From an uncultured Acidimicrobiaceae bacterium (lineage in GTDB: Bacteria; Actinomycetota; Acidimicrobiia; Acidimicrobiales; Ilumatobacteraceae), in assembly GCA_903919215.1 (NCBI GenBank), contig CAIXHI010000120.1:1-15129 (forward strand): 15,129 nucleotides of DNA, written 5' to 3'. Position 1 is the first letter of the stretch; every line of letters starts with the position of its first letter. The notes under the pieces are model-generated. The model searched no databases. It was not told the DNA's origin and saw only the letters and a program-made list of their open reading frames with translations. This document shows positions 6,493-13,030 of the stretch, one piece after another. The position numbers and the translations under genes were made by a program.

Positions 6493-7563
6493 ATGACGAC
6501 GCTCGACGACAATGCTCTGAAGCTGTACTCGTTCCAGGTCTTCTCCAAGCTGGAGGGTGCGGTGACCGCAGGGATGATTCATCTGGGTGACCAGTTGGGC
6601 CTGTATGTCGCGTTGGCCGAGGCCGACACTCCGATCACCACCCACGAGCTCGCAGAACGTACGGCGCTCGACGAGCGCTGGGTTCGCGAGTGGGCCCACA
6701 ACCAGGCGGCGGCGAAGTTGATCACCGTCGACGAGGGCCGGTTCGGGCTGACGCCGGAAGCCGCTGCGGTGTTGGCATCACCCGAACACCCGGCCTACGG
6801 GATGGGCATGTTCCATCGTCTGCCGCAGACGATGCGCGCGCTGGAGGATGTGCGCGAGAGCTTCCGCACCGGTATCGGCCACGACTACGACAGCCACGGA
6901 CCGCAGGGTGCAGTGGGTATCGAGCGCAGCTTCGAACCGTGGAGCAACGCCAACTTGCTGCCTGTGGTGTTGCCCGCGATCGAGGGCCTCGTCGAGCGGA
7001 TGCGAACGGGCGCGTCGGTCGCCGACATCGGGTGCGGGGCCGGCAGCGCTGTGCTGCTCATGGCGGCGGCCTTTCCGCATTCGCAGTTCCGCGGCTACGA
7101 CATCTCGCAGTACGCGCTCGCCCGCGCAGCGCTGAAGCTCGAGGAAAGCGGTCTGCACAACGCCGAGTTCCACGACCCGCGCGAGGTGCCGCTGCCCGAT
7201 GACCAGACGCTGGACTTCATCACCACGTTCGACTGCATTCACGACATGACCCGCCCGTCGGAGATGATGAAGGCCATCCGTCGGGCGATCAAACCCGATG
7301 GTGTGTGGCTGCTGGTCGACATCAAGGCACTCGACACGTTCGAGGAGAACGCTCGTAAGAACCCGATGGCACCGCTGATGTATGGCATCAGCGTGCTCTC
7401 GTGTATGTCGTCCGCGCTCAGCGAGGAAGGTGGCGAAGGTCTGGGCACATTAGGGCTGTCGGAGAACAAGGCCCGCGCAATGACGCAGGCCGCCGGCTTC
7501 ACCCGCTTTGAGAAGCTGCCCATCGACCACGCGGTCAACGCGTTCTACCTCGTGCAGCCCTGA
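6493..7563 (+). CDS. SAM-dependent methyltransferase with winged-helix N-terminus (Rv2258c-like)
   Basis: A 356-residue two-domain methyltransferase. Residues about 20-95 form a winged-helix/dimerisation domain of the type seen in Mycobacterium tuberculosis Rv2258c and O-methyltransferases (THELAERTALDERWVREW, 50-67, then a FGLTPEAAAVL wing). The catalytic Rossmann domain follows: motif I VADIGCGAGSAVLLMA (176-191), the strand-2 acid Asp203 in RGYDIS, motif IV FDCIHDM (246-252) and motif VI KPDGVWLLVD (267-276). The substrate is unknown. The frame stays open from 6358, but the ATG at 6493 has an AGGCGA-type ribosome-binding site close by and starts 10 bases after the crotonase stop; the upstream extension would overlap that gene. 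The arrangement implies one transcript with the crotonase and probably with the methyltransferase at 4782. It ends in a hairpin shared with the convergent TetR gene. Confidence 0.92.
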   Translation: MTTLDDNALKLYSFQVFSKLEGAVTAGMIHLGDQLGLYVALAEADTPITTHELAERTALDERWVREWAHNQAAAKLITVDEGRFGLTPEAAAVLASPEHPAYGMGMFHRLPQTMRALEDVRESFRTGIGHDYDSHGPQGAVGIERSFEPWSNANLLPVVLPAIEGLVERMRTGASVADIGCGAGSAVLLMAAAFPHSQFRGYDISQYALARAALKLEESGLHNAEFHDPREVPLPDDQTLDFITTFDCIHDMTRPSEMMKAIRRAIKPDGVWLLVDIKALDTFEENARKNPMAPLMYGISVLSCMSSALSEEGGEGLGTLGLSENKARAMTQAAGFTRFEKLPIDHAVNAFYLVQP

Positions 7564-7587
7564 CCCGCACCTGACCGAGTGGGTCAG
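7560..7587. terminator. Hairpin between convergent genes, possible bidirectional terminator
   Basis: CTGACCC (7560-7566) and GGGTCAG (7581-7587) are perfect inverted repeats, and the stem can extend by a G-U and a C-G pair to leave a loop of about 10 nt. The two arms contain the stop codons of both convergent genes (TGA at 7561-7563 on plus and the complement at 7584-7586). No U-tract follows on either strand, so it is not a canonical intrinsic terminator. Confidence 0.45.
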
Positions 7588-8615
7588 CTGGCGTTGAGGT
7601 GCTCGAACTTGCGCTCGGCGAACAACCACTGACCGCCGACCCGCACGTAGCGGTCGTGGTACACGCCAAGGATGGTCTCAGGTTCGCTCTTCTTGCGGCG
7701 CAGTGTCTCGTGGATGATGACTCGTCCCGTGCCGGTGCCGGCGGCTTCATCCACCTCAAACACGGTGTTGGGTGCGAGCTGCAACGCGTAATCGAGGTCT
7801 TTGAAAATGCGCGCGAGGCTGGTGCGGATCTTGTCGCGCCCCTGGAGCGGTTTGCCGATGTTCCACAGGCCATCCTCGATGAAACACGCGGCGCAGTCAC
7901 CGGGATCGAGCCGTACGGCGCTGTCGCACCAGCGCGCAATCAGGCGGCGCAGGGCCGCCTCGGTCGCGGGGGAGGGTGCGCTGGTGAGGCCTGCTCGCGG
8001 TGCGTCGCTGCCGCGCAGATCTTCGGGTTCGAGGCCGACCTCCCACGCCGCCAGGGTGCGAACGTGTTCGATGAACTGGTCGCGGCTCATCATCCCGCTG
8101 TGTGCCGCGAACTGAACGGCGAGGCCGTCGACCACCGAGGTGAGACGGATGGCCGCTGCGGCCGGATCGACACACACGAACTCGCCGGCGTCGACGCCGT
8201 TGCGGATGACGCGCTCGACGAGCGACGCCGACTGGTGGTCGAGTTCCTGGCTGATCGTGCGCATCATCGGGTTCCGGAGGGCTTCGCCCCAGCCGTCGAT
8301 CCACAACATCCACTCGACGTCGTCGCTTCCTTCGGGCACGTAGTTCTGGATGACCCGGTCGAGTTGGGCGACGGATGTGGGAGCGGCCTCCACCTCGGCC
8401 TCCATCTCGGCGACGTCCTTGCGCGCGTAGTGGGCGAAGGCCTCGGCGAGAAGATGTTCCTTCGACTCGAAGTGATAGTGGATGAGACTGCTCGACACCT
8501 CGAGTCGCTTGGCGACGTCGGCGATGCGAGTTGCCGCGAAACCTCGTTCGATGACCACTTCGCACGTGGTCTCTAGAATTTCGGCACGGCGTTGGGCGAC
8601 GGTGGGCTTCTTCAC
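7584..8615 (-). CDS. TetR-family regulator fused to a C-terminal SnoaL/NTF2-like domain
   Basis: A 343-residue fusion. The TetR DNA-binding domain occupies about residues 5-60, with the helix-turn-helix IADVAKRLEVSSSLIHYHF (31-49). The TetR effector domain, resembling the BetI-type C-terminal group, runs to about 198 (EWMLWIDGWGEALRNP, 101-116, is typical). After a Pro/Ala/Ser linker (about 200-216), residues 217-341 form a SnoaL_4-like domain: an N-terminal helix LRRLIARWCDSAVRLDPGD, the GRDKIRTSLARIF helix, and the closing strands ending in RYVRVGGQWLFAERKF. TetR proteins are usually about 200 residues. The reading frame is continuous, so this is not two genes. The GTG at 8615 is the start; TATCGT lies 8 nt upstream (leaderless candidate). 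It lies 55 bases downstream of the copper lipoprotein and could regulate that unit or the convergent enzymes. Domain calls are by eye. Confidence 0.9.
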   Translation of the reverse strand: MKKPTVAQRRAEILETTCEVVIERGFAATRIADVAKRLEVSSSLIHYHFESKEHLLAEAFAHYARKDVAEMEAEVEAAPTSVAQLDRVIQNYVPEGSDDVEWMLWIDGWGEALRNPMMRTISQELDHQSASLVERVIRNGVDAGEFVCVDPAAAAIRLTSVVDGLAVQFAAHSGMMSRDQFIEHVRTLAAWEVGLEPEDLRGSDAPRAGLTSAPSPATEAALRRLIARWCDSAVRLDPGDCAACFIEDGLWNIGKPLQGRDKIRTSLARIFKDLDYALQLAPNTVFEVDEAAGTGTGRVIIHETLRRKKSEPETILGVYHDRYVRVGGQWLFAERKFEHLNAS

Positions 8616-8623
8616 TTCCGCGC

Positions 8624-8629
8624 ACGATA
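8624..8629 (-). promoter_or_regulatory. Candidate -10 box for TetR-SnoaL gene
   Basis: TATCGT on the minus strand fits TANNNT and lies 8 nt before the GTG start at 8615, placing the transcript start at or next to the start codon. TTGTCG lies 15 bases upstream as a weak -35. The 55-base gap between the two genes holds nothing else I can identify. Confidence 0.35.
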
Positions 8630-8670
8630 CCGCGACGAGGTGCCCGACAAGCGGTGCACCGCCGATGGAC

Positions 8671-10230
8671 TCACGACTCGACGCGGAATGCCCCTCGCAT
8701 CACTGGGTGAATGCGACAGAAGTAGGTGTAGGTGCCGGGAGCGAGCGTGCTGGGAATCGTCCAGGTCGTGCGCCCAGCGGTGGGCTGGCCACCGTGGCCC
8801 AACTGACCCGAGTCGAAGATGACCGGGCCGTCGGCCAACGGGTAGGCGATACCGGTGCTCTTGTTGCACGGCGCCTTGCAGGCAGTGATCGTGTGCCATT
8901 GACCATTGCCGATGTCGGCGTCGAGGTTGTCGTAGGTGATCGTCTGACCTTGGCGCACGGTGGGCACCGACTTGGAGAAGTTCATGTCGCCCTGGCCGTA
9001 GAGCCAGTCCTGGATCTGGATCGTGGAGGCCGCGGGGGAACTGGGGAGGGCGGTGAGATCGAGGTACGACGTATCGGTGTCGCCGCCGTGGTGATCGTTC
9101 TCGGGTAGGTGCCCGTGCGTGAGCATGCCGGGTGCATCGACGGCGGTGACGAACGGGTCGTCGGCTGGAGCGCCCGGCTCGCCCATCCACACGACCATGA
9201 TGCCCATCGACTCGTACCACGACGCTGTCGCTGAATCGTACGTCGCGGTGGTCGACAGCACATCGCCCTTCTTCACCGCGACGTGCCAGTCCGGTGTGGT
9301 CGCCGTCATCGCCACGTCCCACGACACGGCACCGGCCGGTTCGTAGTACTTCGCCTCTGACTTGAACAAGTGTGAAGTGGTGCCGTCGCGGGTGGCGTAC
9401 AGGTCGGTGTGCAGCCCGCCCGGGTGGAGGTGGCCAGCGGTGGCGATGAGCGTGCCGTCCTGGTCGACTGTCCACAGGTTCTTGGCCGCTTCGTTTCCAT
9501 AGGGGCGGTCGGCCTGGTCTGGGTAGGTGTACGTCGTGCCGTCACCGGCACCGCGCAGCACGTCGAACACCGGGTAGCCGTTGCCGTTCTGCACATCCAT
9601 CCACACCGGGTGTGCAGCCAGCATTCCGGCTGCCTCGGGGGCAGCGTCGGGGATCAAATCGATCTCGTAGGTGACCCACACCTGGGTGTTGTCGGGTGTG
9701 AGGTTGTGCAGCATGTAGTTGAGCGCCCAGTGCCCGGACGCCTCGTAGCGGTAGCCGTACGGCGACGGGAGGAGGAGGTTGGTCTTCTCCTCGCCAGCGG
9801 CAAAGAACCGCTGCGGCAGTCCTGAGGTGGAGTCGCGTTCGCCGAGATTCAGCCACACACCGTGGTGCAGGTGCACGACGTCGACGCGCGGCACGGTGCC
9901 GTCGGCGTACTCGAGGTCGGGACGGAAACCGACGATCCATCCGCTGACGTCGGGCTGCGGGATGGTGGTGAGCGTGTCGATGTTGTTCTGGCCGGGCTGG
10001 ATGGCGAACGGTCCGGCCTTGAACTTCAGCGTGACGGCCCCCGGCCGAGTGGGCAGATCAGCGATCGTGGTGTCGGTGGACAGTTCGACCGTGGACTGCG
10101 GGATCAGGCTGGTGGGTGCCGCCGTCGTGTCGACCAACTGCGTGTCGGATGAGGCGTCGCTCGTGGAGCACGCCGCGGCGATGAGCGCGCCAGCGACAAT
10201 GGCGACGGCAGCGACCGTACGCGCCTTCAT
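8671..10230 (-). CDS. Copper lipoprotein: PHM-like monooxygenase fold plus C-terminal cupredoxin
   Basis: A 519-residue exported protein. Residues 1-20 are a signal peptide ending in ALIAAAC, a relaxed lipobox with Cys21 as the lipid anchor; a Ser/Thr-rich linker follows to about 60. Residues about 65-360 resemble the copper type II monooxygenase fold of peptidylglycine hydroxylase and dopamine hydroxylase. His122-His123 (HLHHGVWLNLG), His175 (NYMLHNL), His267-x-His269 (AGHLHPGG) and Met342 (ESMGIMVVWM) correspond to the two copper sites. Residues about 412-519 are a cupredoxin with type-1 ligands His446 (QWHTI), Cys505, His508 and Met511 (YFCRIHPVMRG), the amicyanin-like C-x2-H-x2-M loop; Cys451 and Cys455 are extra. 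It would act outside the membrane as a copper oxidoreductase or electron carrier. Its ATG overlaps the stop of the upstream gene (ATGA), which implies translational coupling. The monooxygenase assignment is inferred from ligand spacing. Confidence 0.85.
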   Translation of the reverse strand: MKARTVAAVAIVAGALIAAACSTSDASSDTQLVDTTAAPTSLIPQSTVELSTDTTIADLPTRPGAVTLKFKAGPFAIQPGQNNIDTLTTIPQPDVSGWIVGFRPDLEYADGTVPRVDVVHLHHGVWLNLGERDSTSGLPQRFFAAGEEKTNLLLPSPYGYRYEASGHWALNYMLHNLTPDNTQVWVTYEIDLIPDAAPEAAGMLAAHPVWMDVQNGNGYPVFDVLRGAGDGTTYTYPDQADRPYGNEAAKNLWTVDQDGTLIATAGHLHPGGLHTDLYATRDGTTSHLFKSEAKYYEPAGAVSWDVAMTATTPDWHVAVKKGDVLSTTATYDSATASWYESMGIMVVWMGEPGAPADDPFVTAVDAPGMLTHGHLPENDHHGGDTDTSYLDLTALPSSPAASTIQIQDWLYGQGDMNFSKSVPTVRQGQTITYDNLDADIGNGQWHTITACKAPCNKSTGIAYPLADGPVIFDSGQLGHGGQPTAGRTTWTIPSTLAPGTYTYFCRIHPVMRGAFRVES

Positions 10231-11333
10231 GCGCTGAACCCGTCGAGCAGGCCGGTGAGGCCTGTGGGGTGCGGTCCGATGCAGAGTTGTTCGAGGATGC
10301 CCATACCGTGTTCGAGAGTACCGTCAGCGCGGGCGAGTACCGCGTCGCACATGGTCTGAACGTGGACGTTCTCTCGCGTCAACGGCTGCGCTACGGGTAC
10401 ATCGAGTTGCTCACCGGCCGTCAGCGATTCACCGTGCCAGGTGCCGTGTGCGAACTTCGAATGCCCGTAGCCGACACCGCACATGTGAAAGTCGAAGCGG
10501 GGGGTCAGCGTGACGGTGTGCACCGAGCCATCCCAGTCGATGAGGTCGTACTCGAAGTGTTCGGCCCAACGGGTGCCGGGCCGCCACCGCACTCGCCACT
10601 CGACCGAGCGCATCAGACTGCCGTCACCGCCCGCGGCTGCAAGCGCGCCGGTCTCGTGCCACCGGCGACCATCGCCGTACTCGTTGACGTCGAAGTGGGT
10701 TGAGCACGAGGGGAAGTTCACCGGGGCCCAGAGCCAGAAGAACTGCGGTACCTGCACGGGCGCCCCGCTGGGAGCGGCCTCGCCGACGGGCCGGATTCCC
10801 CACGAGCGATCACGGGTGCCCCAGACCTGATCGGGCTCCACGATGTGGCGTTCGCCGTCGATCTCGATCCAGCCGCTCCAGGCTCCGAACTGGGTGAGGC
10901 GGGTGTAGTCGAAGAACGTGCGCAGCCCGACTCGTTCAAAGAAGTGCGGCTCTTCGATCGCCGCCGACCGGCCATCGAAGACCAGCTCCGCGCGCAACCC
11001 GTGTTCGGGAGCGTCGACGCTGACCCGCAGCGTCTGCAACGGCTGGACAATCTCGATCGCGATCGGCCCGAGGGTGGTGGCGTCGCGCGGGTCGAGGGGC
11101 GCTCGCTGGGTGTGGAACACGCTGTGTTGGCGGCCACCGACGACGGCGCAGAATGAGGCGTCGGCGATGTGCCGGTTCGGGTAGAGCCCCATCGCGACAG
11201 CGAAGAACAGGCCGCCGTCGCGCGCGTAGCCGTTGAAGAAGTAGCGGTCGTAGTGATTGAGGTCGCCGGTCGCGCTGTGGGCGATCGGCACCGTGGCCTG
11301 ATGGATCGGGTAGTCGTCGAAGCTCGTGAGCAC
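10227..11333 (-). CDS. Uncharacterised two-domain protein with GTRDRSWG motif (DUF7064/DUF7065-like)
   Basis: About 368 residues. I recognise the pattern of a large uncharacterised actinobacterial family, probably DUF7064/DUF7065 and distantly like the AttH/CrtC two-lipocalin fold, but no reaction is known to me. Landmarks are the N-terminal FDDYPIHQ and HYDRYFFNGYARDG (28-41), GLYPNR (49-54), the central motif VWGTRDRSWGIRPVG (170-184) and the late GVGYGHSKFAHGTWHGE (286-302). There is no signal peptide or membrane segment, so it is probably cytosolic. The open frame extends far upstream, antisense to ctaA, but only GTG codons at 11372 and 11333 make sense; I prefer 11333 because TACCGT lies 7 nt before it and the N-terminus then fits. 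Its stop overlaps the start of the copper lipoprotein by 4 bases, so the two proteins are made together. Confidence 0.8.
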   Translation of the reverse strand: MLTSFDDYPIHQATVPIAHSATGDLNHYDRYFFNGYARDGGLFFAVAMGLYPNRHIADASFCAVVGGRQHSVFHTQRAPLDPRDATTLGPIAIEIVQPLQTLRVSVDAPEHGLRAELVFDGRSAAIEEPHFFERVGLRTFFDYTRLTQFGAWSGWIEIDGERHIVEPDQVWGTRDRSWGIRPVGEAAPSGAPVQVPQFFWLWAPVNFPSCSTHFDVNEYGDGRRWHETGALAAAGGDGSLMRSVEWRVRWRPGTRWAEHFEYDLIDWDGSVHTVTLTPRFDFHMCGVGYGHSKFAHGTWHGESLTAGEQLDVPVAQPLTRENVHVQTMCDAVLARADGTLEHGMGILEQLCIGPHPTGLTGLLDGFSA

Positions 11334-11340
11334 GTCGGGA

Positions 11341-11346
11341 ACGGTA
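11341..11346 (-). promoter_or_regulatory. Candidate -10 box for the DUF7064-like / copper lipoprotein unit
   Basis: TACCGT on the minus strand fits TANNNT and sits 7 nt before the GTG at 11333, with no Shine-Dalgarno between. This is the leaderless pattern and is the reason for preferring that start over the GTG at 11372. No good -35 box is visible. Confidence 0.35.
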
Positions 11347-11384
11347 GGCCATCCGGCAGTTGGTCTCGTCACCGTGCTGCGCCG

Positions 11385-11390
11385 TAGCCT
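11385..11390 (+). promoter_or_regulatory. Candidate -10 box of ctaA, leaderless start
   Basis: TAGCCT fits TANNNT and ends exactly 6 nt before the ATG at 11397, so the transcript would begin at the A of the start codon. TTGGTC at 11360-11365 is a possible -35 box with a long 19-base spacer. No ribosome-binding site precedes the ATG. Confidence 0.45.
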
Positions 11391-11396
11391 GCGGAC

Positions 11397-12365
11397 ATGA
11401 ATCGACTCACGGCGTTTCCACGCCGGGTGCGCCGCGATGGCTTCACACCCATCGAGTTCCTCTCCATCTGCATCGGGGCGTTGTTCCTGCTCAGCATCAT
11501 CGTGGTGAGCGGTGGTGTAGTGCGTCTCACCGGTTCTGGTCTGGGCTGCACCGACTGGCCGAACTGCAACGAATCGAATCTCATCAGCGTCTCGAACGCG
11601 CACTCGGCGATCGAGCAGATCAACCGCTTCTTCACGTTCGTCGTGTGTATCGGCGTGGCGTTGGCGGCCATCGCCGCGTGGTACCGCCGGCCGCGTCGGC
11701 GCGACCTGCTGGGTCTGTCGCTGGTGATGCTGATCGGCGTGCCGTTCCAGGGTGTCGTTGGTGCGATCGTCGTCTGGACCAAGGTCAACCCGGTCGCGGT
11801 GCAGTTCCACATGGTGTTGTCGCTGGTGCTCATCTGGGCCGCGGTCGTCATGATCGTGCGTTCCCGTCAGGCCGATACGGGCGTTCGCTCGCTGAGCGTG
11901 GCGACTGCTGTGCGCCGCCGGGTGCAACTGCTCGCAGGATGGACGGTGCTCGCGCTGTTGGCCGGTTCCGTGGTGACCGGTACTGGTCCGCACGCAGGTG
12001 ACGACGAGGCCAAGCGCTTCTTCGGTACCGCCGCCGACATCGACGGCCATGCGTTGCAATGGGTCACGCGGGTGCACAGTGCGATCGTCTGGGTGACGGT
12101 GCTCGTGGCACTCAGCCTGCTGTGGATGCTCCGCAAGGTCGCGCACGACCGCGAGGTGCTCGACGCGCCGTTGACGGCGTGGTTGATCACGGCGCTGGTG
12201 CAAGGCGCGATCGGCTACATCCAGTACGCCGCTGGTCTGCCGGTCGCGATGGTCGCCGTTCACCTGGCCGGCGCCGCCACCCTTACCGGTTGCACCGCGT
12301 GGCTGTGGTGCAGCACCACCTCCGTGGTTGCCGACCCTCAGTCGAGCCCGAGCACCGCGTCGTAG
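11397..12365 (+). CDS. ctaA: Heme A synthase (COX15/CtaA family)
   Basis: An integral membrane enzyme that oxidises the C8 methyl group of heme O to a formyl group, making heme A for cytochrome c oxidase. The 322 residues show about eight hydrophobic segments. The first loop has the family signature VVRLTGSGLGCTDWPNC (41-57) with the Cys51/Cys57 pair. Heme-ligand histidines are His138 (VQFHMVLS), His227 (RVHSAIVW) and His289 (VAVHLAGA). The conserved Glu73 is present in IEQINRF; the His found four positions from the equivalent in Bacillus CtaA is Asn76 here, as I recall is usual in actinobacterial homologues. GTGPHAGDDEAKRF (195-208) is the second extracellular loop. It diverges from the copper-lipoprotein unit, and its last 28 bases overlap the convergent phosphatase gene. 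Confidence 0.95.
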   Translation: MNRLTAFPRRVRRDGFTPIEFLSICIGALFLLSIIVVSGGVVRLTGSGLGCTDWPNCNESNLISVSNAHSAIEQINRFFTFVVCIGVALAAIAAWYRRPRRRDLLGLSLVMLIGVPFQGVVGAIVVWTKVNPVAVQFHMVLSLVLIWAAVVMIVRSRQADTGVRSLSVATAVRRRVQLLAGWTVLALLAGSVVTGTGPHAGDDEAKRFFGTAADIDGHALQWVTRVHSAIVWVTVLVALSLLWMLRKVAHDREVLDAPLTAWLITALVQGAIGYIQYAAGLPVAMVAVHLAGAATLTGCTAWLWCSTTSVVADPQSSPSTAS

Positions 12366-13030
12366 AGGTGCTGGCAGTCGTTCGACGCCAGCACCGTGGG
12401 GCCATGCGGGCCGATGCGCGCCGTCGTGATGCTGGTGTTCTCGATCGTGAACACCATCGAGCGATGAATGCCCAGCAGATGCGCCAGATACGCGTTGATC
12501 GTGCCCCCGTGCGAGACAACAGCGATCGTCTGCCCGGCATGGTGCGCCGCCACACCGTCGATCACCCCGGCCACCCGACTGCGGAACGCGTCGTCACCTT
12601 CGCAGCCGGGGATTCCGTCCCACCGTCCCGTGCGGTTCCACGCCACCCACTCGGGGTCCTTGACCGAGGCTCGGCGACGGAACTCTCCGTGTCCCCAATC
12701 GCCCAGGCGGATCTCCTCGAGGTCGCGGAACACAGCGACATCAAGTCCGCGATCGGCAGCAAGTGGGGCGGCGGTCTGCATGGCACGGCTGAGTTGCGAG
12801 CTGTAGACGGCGTGGATGGTCTTGGAGCGCAGGCGATCTGCCAGGAGCGCCGCCTGTTCCACACCGACGGCGTGCAGTGGCGGGTCGAGCGACTCGGGTG
12901 ACCCTGGCACCACGTCGGCCGAACGGCCGTGGCGGATGAGCAGGACCTCGCACTCGTCGGGCTCGGGGGAGCGCAGCAACGGTTGCGGAACGGTCTGGGT
13001 GCCCTGCTCAGGCTGTTCGGTGTGGCTCAC
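12338..13030 (-). CDS. Histidine phosphatase family protein (phosphoglycerate mutase-like)
   Basis: A 230-residue cytosolic phosphohydrolase or mutase of the histidine phosphatase superfamily. The phospho-accepting His34 is in LLIRHGRSAD (30-39), the second arginine is in SSQLSRAMQTA (77-87), the acid region is LEEIRLGDWGHGE (104-116), and the second catalytic histidine is His174 in VVSHGGTINAYL (171-182). This is the small cofactor-dependent type; the true substrate could be a phosphosugar, a nucleotide or a metabolite such as a cobalamin precursor, and cannot be decided here. The first 25 residues are a polar, Pro/Gln/Glu-rich extension. The GTG at 13030 overlaps the stop of the EamA gene as GTGA, a coupling arrangement. 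The 3' end overlaps the end of ctaA by 28 bases on the opposite strand. Confidence 0.92.
   Translation of the reverse strand: MSHTEQPEQGTQTVPQPLLRSPEPDECEVLLIRHGRSADVVPGSPESLDPPLHAVGVEQAALLADRLRSKTIHAVYSSQLSRAMQTAAPLAADRGLDVAVFRDLEEIRLGDWGHGEFRRRASVKDPEWVAWNRTGRWDGIPGCEGDDAFRSRVAGVIDGVAAHHAGQTIAVVSHGGTINAYLAHLLGIHRSMVFTIENTSITTARIGPHGPTVLASNDCQHLYDAVLGLD

Noticed and set aside
5022..6548. 508-codon minus-strand open frame
   Set aside because: Antisense to a methyltransferase, a crotonase and the start of another methyltransferase, all with clear motifs; its translation is Arg/His/Gln-rich without recognisable motifs.
7599..8576. 325-codon plus-strand open frame
   Set aside because: Antisense to the TetR-SnoaL gene, which has a clear helix-turn-helix and domain pattern.
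11334..12263. Upstream extension of the GTRDRSWG protein across ctaA
   Set aside because: The extension is the antisense of heme A synthase, low in complexity and rich in His, Asp and Arg; the real protein begins near 11333 or 11372.
11397..12365. Asn76 instead of a heme-ligand His in CtaA
   Set aside because: Actinobacterial CtaA proteins commonly have Asn at this position as I recall, so it is not a sign of inactivation.
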